From: Bacteroidetes bacterium HGW-Bacteroidetes-8
GTDB taxonomy: Bacteria; Bacteroidota; Bacteroidia; Bacteroidales; UBA932
DNA length: 64,000 nucleotides
Reading direction: 5' to 3'
Assembly (NCBI GenBank): GCA_002840895.1
Contig: PHCZ01000007.1
Span: 1-64,000 of the forward strand
Shown here: positions 34,901 through 44,652 of the stretch, in pieces
How the letters are laid out: each line of letters opens with the position of its first letter
How positions within the stretch are numbered: the stretch's first letter is position 1
Made by a program: the position numbers and the translations under genes
Notes under the pieces: generated by a model
What the model was told of the DNA's origin: nothing
Database searches by the model: none
The model's input: the letters and a program-made list of their open reading frames with translations, nothing else

Positions 34901-35850
34901 AATCTGGCAAGCATATTTCTTACGTTGGCGTCAATTCTTTCGTAAATATCATCTCCGTAAGGTGCTTTAACAAACGGAAATCCGGTTATTTTTTCGTATA
35001 GCTCAATGTACCTTTCAGAGATAGAAATTACTATATCATCTGTCATCTCAGGTACTCTCTCTCCCTCTCTCCCCTGAAAACCGTTATCCATAAGCCACTC
35101 TCTTACAAACTCCTTTGAAAGCTGCCTTTGAGGAAGCCCTTTATCAAAAAGCTCCTTGTAGGAGTCATTGTAGAAGAATCTTGATGAATCCGGTGTGTGA
35201 ATCTCGTCTATCAGATAGATAGTATCTCCCTTTTTCCCAAACTCATATTTGGTGTCAACCAAAATAAGACCCCTCTCTGCTGCAATCTGAGACCCTCTTT
35301 CAAATAGTGCCAGTGAGTAATCCTCAATTTTCTTATAATCATCTTCACTTATCAGTCCGCTGGAGATAATCTCCTCTCTTGAGATATCTTCATCGTGTGC
35401 TCCGTGCTCAGCTTTTGTAGTAGGTGTGAGAATTGGCTTTTCAAATTTCTGATGCTCTTTCATTCCGTCCGGAATTGCAACTCCGCAGATAGACCTGGCC
35501 CCGGACTTGTATGTTCTCCAAGAGCTACCTGTCAAATATGCTCTAACTATCATCTCAACAGGAAGAGAGGAGCATTTATGACCAACTGTAACCATAGGAT
35601 CCGGTGAGGCAATTTTCCAGTTTGGAACTATGTCAGATGTGCTGTCAAGAAAGCGGGAGGCAATCTGGTTAAGAACCTGCCCTTTATATGGGATCCCTTT
35701 AGGAAGTACCACATCAAATGCAGATATCCTGTCGGTGGCAATCATTACAAGATAATCATTGCCAATTGAGTAAACATCTCTTACTTTACCTGTGTATTTT
35801 CCGCTCTGTCCCGGAAAGTCAAATTCTGTTCTTGTGATTGCTGCCTGCAT
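34897..35850 (-). CDS. purC: SAICAR synthase
   Basis: A 317-residue phosphoribosylaminoimidazole-succinocarboxamide synthase of purine biosynthesis. Motifs include [60 protein letters not shown], and [15 protein letters not shown]. It is the longer form of the enzyme, common in Bacteroidota and eukaryotes. Its frame overlaps the LysM gene by 4 bases, and the glycosyltransferase stop lies 26 bases upstream. Confidence 0.96.
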   Translation of the reverse strand: MQAAITRTEFDFPGQSGKYTGKVRDVYSIGNDYLVMIATDRISAFDVVLPKGIPYKGQVLNQIASRFLDSTSDIVPNWKIASPDPMVTVGHKCSSLPVEMIVRAYLTGSSWRTYKSGARSICGVAIPDGMKEHQKFEKPILTPTTKAEHGAHDEDISREEIISSGLISEDDYKKIEDYSLALFERGSQIAAERGLILVDTKYEFGKKGDTIYLIDEIHTPDSSRFFYNDSYKELFDKGLPQRQLSKEFVREWLMDNGFQGREGERVPEMTDDIVISISERYIELYEKITGFPFVKAPYGDDIYERIDANVRNMLARL

Positions 35851-35876
35851 AAATATTTATGTTTATTGTAATCTTG

Positions 35877-36998
35877 TTATATTAATGAATGATAATAGTC
35901 TGTGACCTTTTTGGCAAAACTCTCCCAGGAGAGAGCCTCTTTTGATTGTTCTATGTTTTTTATATAAATATCCCTGTTACCCTCTTCAAAAAAAGATACT
36001 ATTCCCTTTGCTACTGCGCCACATTCGGGAGTATCAACAACAATTCCCGTGCCTCTCTCCTCTATTGCCTCTTTTAATCCACCCACATCTGTAGTAACCA
36101 TAGGAACTCCAAAGTGTTGAGAGATTGCACTTATGCCGCTTTGAGTTGCACTTCTGTATGGAAGTACTACAACATCTGCTGCAGAGAAAAAAAGAGGAAC
36201 CTCATTGTCATTTATATACCTTGTAAAGAGCTTTACCCTATCGTTTAAGCCATTTGTATCTATCTGCTTTTGGTAACCCTCAAAACTACCATATGGCTCT
36301 CCCGCAATAACTAGTTGATAGCTGTTATCCAGTTTTGAAAATGCATCAATGAGAATATCCAGCCCCTTATACTCTCTTATCAAACCAAAAAAGAGGATGG
36401 TTTTTTTATCCGGCAAAATGGCGAGTCTCTTTTGCGCAAACTCCTTCTCAACCTTTTCACCGAAATGGTTATATATCGGATGAGGTATAGTTGTGAATTT
36501 TGCACCTGGCTTTAATCGAAGAAGATCTTCACCCACCGATGATGAGAGAACTACAAAACCATTACAGGACGATAAAAAATATTTGGTAAGCGGTGTGTCA
36601 AAAAATCGTCTCTCGTGAGGGACTACATTATCAAGAATAGAGATTACCCTTGTTTTCTTAAGCTGATGCCTGGCAACATATCCCAGAGATGGAGCAAAAA
36701 ATGAGATCCAGTACCTCATTAAAAGCAGATCCGGCTCCCACTGCCGGATTGCTCTTGCCGTTCTTATGTATGAAAAAGGATTAATAGAGTCCAGAAGTGC
36801 TGTACTCTCTATTTCTATTGCATTGTCTTCTTTTGTAACATATTGAGTATTACCCGGAAATAAAATATCCGGATACTGCCTTTTAAAGTTAAATGCCCTT
36901 ACTTCGTGAACTTTGCCCAGCTCTTTGAAAATATTCGCATTGAACTGGGCAATTCCTCCACGGTATGGGTAAAAACAAGATAGAATGGCAATTTTCAC
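35877..36998 (-). CDS. Family-4-type glycosyltransferase
   Basis: A 373-residue GT-B glycosyltransferase. The N-terminal acceptor domain opens with LSCFYPYRGGIAQFNANIF. The C-terminal donor domain has ILFFGLIREYKGLDILIDAF, LVIAGEPYGS, and the nucleotide-sugar segment VVVLPYRSATQSGISAISQHFGVP (given here in two overlapping parts: VVVLPYRSATQSG and ISAISQHFGVP). It probably adds a sugar to an envelope glycan or lipid at the cytoplasmic face. Donor and acceptor are not readable. It sits between purC and a Skp-like gene in a mixed housekeeping run. Confidence 0.88.
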   Translation of the reverse strand: MKIAILSCFYPYRGGIAQFNANIFKELGKVHEVRAFNFKRQYPDILFPGNTQYVTKEDNAIEIESTALLDSINPFSYIRTARAIRQWEPDLLLMRYWISFFAPSLGYVARHQLKKTRVISILDNVVPHERRFFDTPLTKYFLSSCNGFVVLSSSVGEDLLRLKPGAKFTTIPHPIYNHFGEKVEKEFAQKRLAILPDKKTILFFGLIREYKGLDILIDAFSKLDNSYQLVIAGEPYGSFEGYQKQIDTNGLNDRVKLFTRYINDNEVPLFFSAADVVVLPYRSATQSGISAISQHFGVPMVTTDVGGLKEAIEERGTGIVVDTPECGAVAKGIVSFFEEGNRDIYIKNIEQSKEALSWESFAKKVTDYYHSLI

Positions 36999-37016
36999 CC
37001 AATGTTCTGTTATTTA

Positions 37017-37634
37017 CTATTTAGACTTTGTTTTGATATACTCCTGATTCATTCCGTCAACCACCATCTTTGTGATATTGAGAGAAGGGTCTCCATCAAG
37101 AATTGTGTTAGTTGCACCTGTAGTGCTGATAATAAGAGAGTACCTCTTCTGCTCGTTTAGAATTTTCAGGTATGAGCTAAGTGCGTCAAAAACCTTTCTG
37201 TATAGTACAGCCTCCTCTTCGGACATCTCAGACTGTTTCTGCTGGGCATAACCCTGAAGTTCCTGCTCTCTCTGAGCAAGTGTCTGCTGTTGAGCCTCTG
37301 CCTGAGAACGGGTTATAAGACCCTTTTGTACCTTCTGTTGAAAATCCTTTACGTCATTTTCAAAGGTCCGGCTTCTTTTATTCAAGTCGCTCTGTATCGT
37401 TTGTGCTTTACTTTCAAACTCCGAACGCAGATCATTAAACATATCGTACTGATTTATAAGAGAATCTATCTGTATAAATACAATATCTCCGGCTGCTGCA
37501 AACTCGCTCTGACTTGCCTCTGAGGTACCGTTAGTACCCGGCTTAGATGTAAAGTGTAAGATAAACAGTACAATAACTGCTACTGAAAGAATAATGTTTG
37601 TGATTGTTGATGCGTTTTTCATCTGATTTTTCAA
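37017..37634 (-). CDS. Skp/OmpH-like periplasmic chaperone, membrane-anchored
   Basis: A 205-residue protein with one N-terminal transmembrane segment (about 10-28) that is probably an uncleaved anchor. A long coiled coil follows, rich in Gln, Glu and Lys (about 75-155; FESKAQTIQSDLNKRSRTFE, QAEAQQQTLAQREQELQGYA). The C-terminal strand IISTTGATNTILDGDPSLNI matches the OmpH family pattern. Skp-type proteins hold unfolded outer-membrane proteins. Two more relatives follow bamA at 42636 and 43171. Confidence 0.83.
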   Translation of the reverse strand: MKNQMKNASTITNIILSVAVIVLFILHFTSKPGTNGTSEASQSEFAAAGDIVFIQIDSLINQYDMFNDLRSEFESKAQTIQSDLNKRSRTFENDVKDFQQKVQKGLITRSQAEAQQQTLAQREQELQGYAQQKQSEMSEEEAVLYRKVFDALSSYLKILNEQKRYSLIISTTGATNTILDGDPSLNITKMVVDGMNQEYIKTKSK

Positions 37635-37652
37635 TTTAAACTACAAATATAA

Positions 37653-38375
37653 CTAATAATTTTTTAACTGCCTAAGATAGCCCTGAATCGTATTCTCCAG
37701 ACCAATATATATAGCATCACATACCAGTGCGTGGCCTATAGATACCTCCATTAACTGTGGTATGTTCTTATGAAAAAATTGTAGATTCTCAAGGCTTAGA
37801 TCGTGGCCGGCATTTAATCCCAGACCTGCTTTAATTGCTGTTTCTGCAGCAATTACAAATGGCTTGACTGCAGAATCTCTCATCCCAAGCGCATAATTCC
37901 TGGCGTATGCTTCGGTGTAGAGTTCCACCCTGTGGCAGCCGGTATCTGCTGCGTACTTTATCATTTCCGGGTCGGGATCTACAAAAATAGATGTTCTAAT
38001 TCCTGTGTCAGAAAAGAGTTTGCAGACTCTTCTCAGATACTCTAAATTCTTTTTTGTATCCCAACCGCAATTAGATGTGATTGCATCGTGTGCATCAGGA
38101 ACCAGAGTAACCTGAGCCGGTTTTATCTCCAGAACGAGTTCAATAAAAGAGTCTACAGGATTTCCCTCTATATTGAATTCGGTTTCAAGAATGGGCTTAA
38201 GATCTCTGACATCGCTATATCTTATGTGCCTCTCATCCGGTCTAGGGTGTACAGTAATACCCTCTGCTCCAAATCTTTCGCAATCTTTAGCTGCTTTAAG
38301 TATATCCGGCAGATTGCCACCTCTTGCATTCCTTAGTGTGGCAAATTTGTTTATATTTACGCTCAGTTTTGTCAT
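37653..38375 (-). CDS. pdxJ: Pyridoxine 5'-phosphate synthase
   Basis: A 240-residue TIM-barrel enzyme of vitamin B6 synthesis. The ATG at 38375 is chosen because [20 protein letters not shown] is the family N-terminus; an in-frame ATG ten codons earlier would overlap the promoter. Motifs include [32 protein letters not shown] and [12 protein letters not shown]. It heads the pdxJ-Skp-like-glycosyltransferase-purC-LysM run and is divergent from nadK. Confidence 0.96.
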   Translation of the reverse strand: MTKLSVNINKFATLRNARGGNLPDILKAAKDCERFGAEGITVHPRPDERHIRYSDVRDLKPILETEFNIEGNPVDSFIELVLEIKPAQVTLVPDAHDAITSNCGWDTKKNLEYLRRVCKLFSDTGIRTSIFVDPDPEMIKYAADTGCHRVELYTEAYARNYALGMRDSAVKPFVIAAETAIKAGLGLNAGHDLSLENLQFFHKNIPQLMEVSIGHALVCDAIYIGLENTIQGYLRQLKNY

Positions 38376-38383
38376 AATGGATG

Positions 38384-38401
38384 CAAATTTATCTATTTTT
38401 G
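38384..38401. promoter_or_regulatory. Back-to-back -7 boxes between pdxJ and nadK
   Basis: On the minus strand, TAAATTTG (38391-38384) lies 9 bases before the pdxJ ATG. On the plus strand, TATTTTTG (38394-38401) lies before nadK, with a TTTG at 38368-38371 (22-base spacer). Both -7 boxes match TAnnTTTG exactly and are only two bases apart. Polymerases at the two promoters should exclude each other. Confidence 0.45.
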
Positions 38402-38426
38402 ACAATTATTACACTTTACTTATTCA

Positions 38427-39308
38427 ATGAAGATAGCAATTTTTGCAAGAGATATAAACGAGAAGTGGAGGAAGAGACTCTCGGGAATCCTTAATGCACT
38501 TGATAAAAGGGGTATTCTACTCACCTACTATCGCCCCTTCTATCTTAAAATGTGCGACTATGACTATATGAAAATTCCTCAGGGTGCTCTTTTTACAAGC
38601 GAGAGTGATCTGCCTTCGGATACAGATATTTTTCTCTGTTTCGGCGGAGACGGTACTTTTCTGGAGTCTTTAACAATTATTAAAGATAAGGATATTCCGG
38701 TGGCAGGTGTGAACTTTGGTCGTCTGGGGTTTCTTACCAGTGTAGATTCTAAACTTGGAGATGAGTGGATTGACAAAATTCTTACAGGAGACTATCTTGT
38801 AGAAAAGAGGGGGTTGTTATCAATTGAGACAGCAGCACTGCCGAAGGGCTTTTGCAACTACGCTCTTAATGAGGTCTCTTTTCAAAGGAAAGACCCCTCA
38901 ATGCTCTCAATACACGTTAAGATAAACGGAATGGAGCTCCCTCCATATTGGTCCGACGGACTTGTACTTGCTAGCCCAACCGGATCTACGGCATACTCTT
39001 TGAGTGTAGGTGGTCCAATAGCACTTCCGGGTGTAAGAGCGCTTATTTTGGCACCTATTGCTCCTCATAACCTCAATGTAAGGCCCCTTGTAGTCTCCGA
39101 TGATTCAATCATAGAGATTTACGTGGAGAGCAGGTGGGGCGAGGCGATACTGAGTATGGATAATCGCTCCTTTACAATTCCGGTTGGGGTAAAGGTAACT
39201 ATATCCAAAGCGAAATTTGATTTAAAATATATCTCACTTACTAAAGGGGGCTTTATTAATGCTCTCAGAGAAAAACTGATGTGGGGAGAGGATAAAAGAA
39301 ATATTTGA
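38427..39308 (+). CDS. nadK: NAD kinase
   Basis: A 293-residue enzyme phosphorylating NAD to NADP. The hallmark GGDGTFLES (about 74-82) is followed by VAGVNFGRLGFLT, ALNEVSFQR, and DGLVLASPTGSTAYSLSVGG. The length is usual. It is the first gene of a plus-strand run with uppS, bamA and two Skp-like genes (17 bases to uppS). A promoter overlapping that of pdxJ is likely. Confidence 0.96.
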   Translation: MKIAIFARDINEKWRKRLSGILNALDKRGILLTYYRPFYLKMCDYDYMKIPQGALFTSESDLPSDTDIFLCFGGDGTFLESLTIIKDKDIPVAGVNFGRLGFLTSVDSKLGDEWIDKILTGDYLVEKRGLLSIETAALPKGFCNYALNEVSFQRKDPSMLSIHVKINGMELPPYWSDGLVLASPTGSTAYSLSVGGPIALPGVRALILAPIAPHNLNVRPLVVSDDSIIEIYVESRWGEAILSMDNRSFTIPVGVKVTISKAKFDLKYISLTKGGFINALREKLMWGEDKRNI

Positions 39309-39325
39309 AAAGCGAATAGAAACAG

Positions 39326-40054
39326 ATGAGTAAAATTCCTAAACACGTCTCCATAATAATGGATGGAAACGGGAGATGGGCAAGAGGCCGGGGACTGGAG
39401 CGATTGGCAGGCCACAAGGCTGGAGTGGAGTCGGTAAGAGCTGCGACCGAGTTTGCTGCGGAGAACGGCATAGGTTATCTTAGCCTTTTTGCATTTTCCG
39501 AAGAGAACTGGAACAGACCGCAGAGTGAGATATCCGGGCTTATGGAGCTGATGATTGATGCAATAATAAATGAACGCTCTACATTGATGGATAACAATGT
39601 ACGCTTCAGGGCCGTCGGGGATATGAGCAGACTCTCCAAAACGCTGGTAGATAAGATAGCAGACATTGAGGAGTCTACATCTGTCAACGATGGTCTGGTA
39701 CTTATAATTTTTCTCAGTTACAGCGGAAGATGGGATATAATCAACGCCGTCAATAAATATTTAGAGAAGTTACGAGGTTCTGTTGCTTCAATGGATCAAC
39801 CTGTTACTGCAGATTGCCTGGAGAACCTTCTCAGTACTGCCGGTATACCCGATCCCGACCTTCTTATAAGGACAAGCGGGGAGCAGAGGGTAAGCAACTA
39901 TATGTTATGGCAATGTGCCTACACCGAATTTTACTTTACAGATGTTCTTTGGCCCGATTTTCGCAAAAATGACTTCAAACGAGCTCTGGACACATACGCC
40001 GACAGGGAAAGAAGGTATGGTAAGACAGGAGATCAGATTAACAAAATCAATTAA
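39326..40054 (+). CDS. uppS: Isoprenyl transferase (undecaprenyl diphosphate synthase)
   Basis: A 242-residue cis-prenyltransferase making the C55 carrier lipid for peptidoglycan and other envelope glycans. Motifs are HVSIIMDGNGRWARGRGL with the catalytic Asp, LSLFAFSEENWNRP, and the C-terminal DLLIRTSGEQRVSNYMLWQC and YTEFYFTDVLWPDF. It lies 58 bases before the bamA start used here, in the classic uppS-bamA-skp order of Bacteroidota. Confidence 0.96.
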   Translation: MSKIPKHVSIIMDGNGRWARGRGLERLAGHKAGVESVRAATEFAAENGIGYLSLFAFSEENWNRPQSEISGLMELMIDAIINERSTLMDNNVRFRAVGDMSRLSKTLVDKIADIEESTSVNDGLVLIIFLSYSGRWDIINAVNKYLEKLRGSVASMDQPVTADCLENLLSTAGIPDPDLLIRTSGEQRVSNYMLWQCAYTEFYFTDVLWPDFRKNDFKRALDTYADRERRYGKTGDQINKIN

Positions 40055-40112
40055 ACAGACCTTGGATACAAATAAAAATCTATCTTTGCAGCTTTACAGT
40101 CGAAAAGTGCAG

Positions 40113-42617
40113 ATGAAGTCATTACCACTTATCCTTTTATTGTTATTTCTATCTCCCCTCAACAGGGCAGATGCACAGGACAGCACATTGACCAGGGGAG
40201 CTGTCGTGGATTATAACAAACCTCAGGATTACATTATTGGAGGAGTAAAAGTCTCCGGAGTTAAATTTCTTGGCGAAGAGCAGATAATATCACTTACAGG
40301 TTTGTCTGTCGGGGATAAAATAACCATACCGGGTGATGAGCTCTCATCAATCGTTAAAAGGATATGGATGCAGAGGTTTTTCTCTGATGTTGGAATTTAT
40401 ATTGACTCCACATATAAGGATACAGTATTTCTAAAGATCAATCTTCAGGAGAGACCACGTGTGTCAAGATGGGAGTTTGAAGGTGTGAAAAGCGGTGAGA
40501 AGACCGACCTGAATGAGAGGCTCAAACTAAGAAGGGGAAGCGAGCTGTCAGATTATATCCTTAGCTCATCTTCTGAAATTATTCGTAAATTCTATGTCGA
40601 GAAGGGTTTTCTTCAAACAGAGGTTACCGTTAAGCAGGAGGAGGATACTTTAATTGTAAATGCTGCCAAGGTAACTTTTGTGATAAATAAAAAGAGCCGC
40701 GTAAGAATCAAACAGATTATTTTTGAAGGCAACAATAATATAAAGGGGTCAAAACTTGCATCTGCAATGAAAAAAACAAAGGATATGCGTATCCTCAATT
40801 TCTTTAGCAGCAAAAAGTTTGACGAGAAGGAGTACGATAATGACAAGAAACTGCTATTGCAAAAATATAGCGAAGCTGGTTATCGTGACGCCAGAATTCT
40901 GAAAGACTCGATCTACTATTTAGAAGATGGTCGTCTGGCAATAAAATTCGTTATAGATGAGGGGAATAAATACTATTTTCGTGACATTACCTGGACCGGA
41001 AACTCTATCTACGACGCTCAGGGTCTAAACAGCATTTTAAGAATTGCCAAAGGGGATGTATATGATGTAGTCTCAATGGAGAAGCGTCTGTTTGAGGCAG
41101 AGGACGGAAACATCTCCAAGTTGTACAGAGACCGCGGTTATCTCTTTTTTAGGGTTGTTCCCGTGGAGAAGTCGATTGTCGGAGACTCTGTGGATATAGA
41201 GATGAGGATGTTTGAGGGAAAGCCGGCAAACTTCAATAGGATAATCATAAACGGTAACAATGTTACAAATGAGAAGGTTGCTCGCAGGGAGCTATTTACT
41301 CGCCCAGGATATCTGTTTAACCAGACCTATCTTGAGAGGTCACTACGTGGTCTTGCCGCAATGGGCCATTTTGACCCGGAGAAGCTGATGTCTGCTACCG
41401 GCTACAGTGTTGTTCCCAATGAAAATGCAAATACAGTAGATATCACATATAACCTTGAGGAGAAGTCTAACAGTCAGTTCGAAATAGCCGGCGGATGGGG
41501 TGGAAACACCTTTGTAGGTACACTGGGTATAAGTTTCAATAACTTCTCTCTGAGTAAAGTGTTTGATAAAAAAGCGTGGAGACCGGTTCCCCTTGGAGAC
41601 GGACAGCAACTCTCGATAAAATTCCAGACCAACGGATCATACTACACTGCATTCTCTGCAAGCTTTACAGAGCCGTGGCTTTTCGGAAACAAACCTACAT
41701 CACTCAGTATATCTACATACTACACAAAACAGACTAACTCAACATACTTCTACCAGAATTCGGGTCAGAGTATGGAGGTATACGGAATGTCTGCCGGGAT
41801 CGGAACCAGGCTTAAATGGCCGGATAATGAGTTCATTCTCTACAATGAGCTAAGCGTACAGTCGTATAAACTAACAGACTGGCAGTATTACTTTATATTT
41901 AAAGATGGAATATCCAACAACATAAGCTGGAAGGTTCGTCTCCAGAGAAACTCTACCGATCAGCCGATCTATCCGAGGTCGGGGTCAGATTTCCAGTTAG
42001 GATTGCAAATCACCCCTCCATATTCGCTCTTCCGTCCTGCAGATACCGATTATAAGGGTATGACAGACGCTCAGAGATACAAATGGATTGAGTACCATAA
42101 ATGGACATTCAAGGGATCTACTTTTAACAAACTGGTAGGAGATCTGGTATTGATGACACGGGTTAACTTCGGTTACCTTGGTTACTATTCGCGCAGTCTG
42201 GGATACTCTCCATTTGAAGGATTTATTCTGGGAGGTGACGGAATGTCCGGGTATAACACATATGGCTCTGAGGTGATAGGGCTGAGAGGTTACCCGAATA
42301 ACTCACTTACCCCAAGGGTAAACGATAGCTACTCAGGTAATGTATATGATAAATTTACACTTGAATTAAGATATCCGATTGTACTGCAACCTCAATCCAC
42401 TATTTATGCTCTGGTATTTCTTGAAGGGGGTAATAGCTGGTCTGATATCAGAGATTTTAACCCATTTTCAATCAAACGCTCTGCAGGTTTTGGGGTAAGG
42501 GTTTTACTGCCGATAGTAGGTATGCTTGGAATTGATTGGGGATATGGGTTTGACCCTGTAGAGAGTAAAGCAAAAAGCGGAAGTAACTTCCACTTTGTGA
42601 TAGGACAACAGTTTTAA
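40113..42617 (+). CDS. bamA: Outer-membrane assembly protein BamA
   Basis: An 834-residue Omp85 protein that inserts beta-barrels into the outer membrane. The frame is open from 39915 within uppS, but the ATG at 40113 begins a signal peptide (MKSLPLILLLLFLS ending ADAQ). Five POTRA-like domains cover about 30-430 (for example IIGGVKVSGVKFLGEEQIIS, RVRIKQIIFEGNNNI, KYYFRDITWTGNSIY, FNRIIINGNNVTNEKV). The barrel contains GGDGMSGYNTYGSEVIGLRG, the conserved RG loop, and ends SNFHFVIGQQF with terminal Phe. Confidence 0.95.
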   Translation: MKSLPLILLLLFLSPLNRADAQDSTLTRGAVVDYNKPQDYIIGGVKVSGVKFLGEEQIISLTGLSVGDKITIPGDELSSIVKRIWMQRFFSDVGIYIDSTYKDTVFLKINLQERPRVSRWEFEGVKSGEKTDLNERLKLRRGSELSDYILSSSSEIIRKFYVEKGFLQTEVTVKQEEDTLIVNAAKVTFVINKKSRVRIKQIIFEGNNNIKGSKLASAMKKTKDMRILNFFSSKKFDEKEYDNDKKLLLQKYSEAGYRDARILKDSIYYLEDGRLAIKFVIDEGNKYYFRDITWTGNSIYDAQGLNSILRIAKGDVYDVVSMEKRLFEAEDGNISKLYRDRGYLFFRVVPVEKSIVGDSVDIEMRMFEGKPANFNRIIINGNNVTNEKVARRELFTRPGYLFNQTYLERSLRGLAAMGHFDPEKLMSATGYSVVPNENANTVDITYNLEEKSNSQFEIAGGWGGNTFVGTLGISFNNFSLSKVFDKKAWRPVPLGDGQQLSIKFQTNGSYYTAFSASFTEPWLFGNKPTSLSISTYYTKQTNSTYFYQNSGQSMEVYGMSAGIGTRLKWPDNEFILYNELSVQSYKLTDWQYYFIFKDGISNNISWKVRLQRNSTDQPIYPRSGSDFQLGLQITPPYSLFRPADTDYKGMTDAQRYKWIEYHKWTFKGSTFNKLVGDLVLMTRVNFGYLGYYSRSLGYSPFEGFILGGDGMSGYNTYGSEVIGLRGYPNNSLTPRVNDSYSGNVYDKFTLELRYPIVLQPQSTIYALVFLEGGNSWSDIRDFNPFSIKRSAGFGVRVLLPIVGMLGIDWGYGFDPVESKAKSGSNFHFVIGQQF

Positions 42618-42635
42618 TTAAATAAATTTCCGGTT

Positions 42636-43160
42636 ATGAAAAAGTTATTTATAATTTTGGGAGTGATGTCGGTGATGAGCACAACAGCTTTTGCACAGGC
42701 AACAGGATACGTTGATACTGAGGTGATTTTATCAAAAATTCCGGAGTATGTACAGGCCCAGCAGCAGCTGGAACGGTTAAAGAGCCAATATGAGGTGCAG
42801 ATAGAGAAGGAGATAAAGCTGATTGAGAACCTTTTCAGTCAGTATCAGGCAGAGAAGATAAACCTTAACGAACTTCAGAGACAGTCCAGAGAGAGTGCTA
42901 TAATTTCAAAGGAGAGGGCTGTTAAGGAGAGACAACAAGAGATTTTTGGTCAGGACGGAGTAATGGCGGCAAACTCAAAAGAGCTTCTGGACCCAATCCG
43001 GGATGTTGTACAGAGTGCCATAAACTCGGTAGCTAAAGAGTCAGGTACAATTCTTGTATTTGACATACAGTCGACCCAGGGGATAATATTCAGCGACCCT
43101 AAGGGAGATCTTACTCCAAGAGTTTTGAAAAAGCTGGGAATTAATACAGAAACCAAATAA
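42636..43160 (+). CDS. Skp/OmpH-family periplasmic chaperone (first after bamA)
   Basis: A 174-residue protein with a signal peptide ending AFAQ. The OmpH pattern is clear: TGYVDTEVILSKIPEYVQAQ, then a coiled coil (about 40-110), and VAKESGTILVFDIQSTQGII near the end. It is 18 bases after bamA and 10 bases before a second homologue, so all three are one unit. It probably chaperones unfolded outer-membrane proteins to the BamA complex. Confidence 0.9.
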   Translation: MKKLFIILGVMSVMSTTAFAQATGYVDTEVILSKIPEYVQAQQQLERLKSQYEVQIEKEIKLIENLFSQYQAEKINLNELQRQSRESAIISKERAVKERQQEIFGQDGVMAANSKELLDPIRDVVQSAINSVAKESGTILVFDIQSTQGIIFSDPKGDLTPRVLKKLGINTETK

Positions 43161-43170
43161 TTGCAATAAT

Positions 43171-43737
43171 ATGAAACATTTATCTAAAATTCTTTTACTC
43201 CTTTTTGTTTTGGCATCCTCTTCCGGTTTTGCGCAAAATCTTAAATTCGGGCATATTAACTCTCAGGAGCTGATAGCTGTTATGCCGGAGCGAGACAGCG
43301 CAGTTGTAAAACTTGAAAAATTTGCGGCAGAACTTGATGGCGAACTGAAGGCAATGCAGGCGGAATTCCAAACAAAAGTAAACACATATCAGCAAAAACA
43401 GGCCACCTGGACAGCAGTAGTTCTGGAGTCAAAAACCAAAGAGCTTCAGGAGTTGGATGGTAGAATTCAAAAGTATCAGCAGGACGCTTCAGATACTTAC
43501 CAGCAGATGCAGCAGGTTCTATACGCACCTGTTTTCCAAAAAGCAAATGAAACTATTCAGAAAATAGGCAAGGAGAGAGGTCTAATCTACATTTTTGATA
43601 CTGCCTCAGGATCAATTCCTTATATTAACGCCACAATCAGCGAAGATATTCTTCCTATAGCCAAGGCAGAACTGAAAATACCTGCAGATAAAAAGCCTAT
43701 GCAAACAGCTCCGGCAGCAACTTCAGCTGTAAATTAA
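43171..43737 (+). CDS. Skp/OmpH-family periplasmic chaperone (second after bamA)
   Basis: A 188-residue protein with a signal peptide ending GFAQ. It has the family opening KFGHINSQELIAVMPERDSA, a coiled coil rich in Gln (about 45-115), IGKERGLIYIFDTASGSIPY, and a Pro/Ala-rich tail (QTAPAATSAVN). It is a tandem paralogue of the preceding gene. The extended tail and conserved tandem arrangement suggest the two may form a mixed trimer, but that is inference. Confidence 0.9.
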   Translation: MKHLSKILLLLFVLASSSGFAQNLKFGHINSQELIAVMPERDSAVVKLEKFAAELDGELKAMQAEFQTKVNTYQQKQATWTAVVLESKTKELQELDGRIQKYQQDASDTYQQMQQVLYAPVFQKANETIQKIGKERGLIYIFDTASGSIPYINATISEDILPIAKAELKIPADKKPMQTAPAATSAVN

Positions 43738-43812
43738 TGTTTTCTATAGAATAATCTGACAGATTTTTTTTAACTTTACTGTCGCTTCATCTTGAGGCGA
43801 CTTTTTTATTAT

Positions 43813-44625
43813 ATGCACATCACAAAATTTAACAAAAAACTAATCGGAATATTTGACTCAGGAGTAGGGGGGCTCTCAGTATGGAGAGAGTTGATTAAGT
43901 TGATGCCCGGGCAGGAGTTTATCTATATTGCAGATAATGCCTATTGTCCTTATGGACCAAGGCCAAAAGAGGAGATAATCGAAAGATCTTCAAGGATTAC
44001 CGAATCACTTATTGAGAGAGGTGCAGCAATTGTGGTTGTGGCCTGTAATACAGCTACATCAGCAGCAATCTCGACTCTCAGGAGTCGATTTTGCATTCCA
44101 TTCGTTGGGATGGAACCTGCTGTTAAACCGGCTGCCAATTTTTCAAAAAGCGGAGTTATTGGTGTTCTTGCAACCAAGGGAACTCTCTCCGGAGATCTCT
44201 ACAATAATACTCTGGAGAGGTATGCATCCAATGTGGAGGTTATAGAGATGGCAGGAGTAGGCCTGGTTCAGCTCGTAGAGGAGGGTAAGTTGGATGCCCC
44301 AGATACGGAGATTCTTCTTAATAAATACATTAAACCAATGGTTGAAGCAGGTGCAGACCATATTGTTTTGGGATGTACTCACTACCCTTTTCTAAGTAAA
44401 TTGATTCATAAAATAGCAGGAGAGGGGGTAACCATAGTTGATCCGGCCCCCGCAGTTGCAAGACACACACTCTCTCTTGCGAACGATCTCGGTATTTTCT
44501 ACACGGGAGAGTCCGGAATAAATACAACATTTTACTCAACGGGAAGCATTGAGGTTTTAAAATCTCTTGCAAAGAGTATCTCTTCTGATATCCCGGATCA
44601 CTCTTTCAGGAACCTGAACATTTAA
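43813..44625 (+). CDS. murI: Glutamate racemase
   Basis: A 270-residue enzyme converting L- to D-glutamate for peptidoglycan. The catalytic cysteines lie in VVACNTATSAAI and LGCTHYPFL. The N-terminus has IGIFDSGVGGLSVW and IYIADNAYCPYGPR. The ATG at 43813 is preferred to a TTG at 43792. It is 75 bases after the Skp-like pair and may be co-transcribed with them. Confidence 0.95.
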   Translation: MHITKFNKKLIGIFDSGVGGLSVWRELIKLMPGQEFIYIADNAYCPYGPRPKEEIIERSSRITESLIERGAAIVVVACNTATSAAISTLRSRFCIPFVGMEPAVKPAANFSKSGVIGVLATKGTLSGDLYNNTLERYASNVEVIEMAGVGLVQLVEEGKLDAPDTEILLNKYIKPMVEAGADHIVLGCTHYPFLSKLIHKIAGEGVTIVDPAPAVARHTLSLANDLGIFYTGESGINTTFYSTGSIEVLKSLAKSISSDIPDHSFRNLNI

Positions 44626-44652
44626 ATTGAATTTATTAATAAACTTACTTTT

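Noticed and set aside
39915-40112. Extending bamA upstream to the first in-frame ATG within uppS.
   Set aside because: The extension lacks a signal peptide and overlaps uppS in another frame. The ATG at 40113 begins a clear signal peptide.
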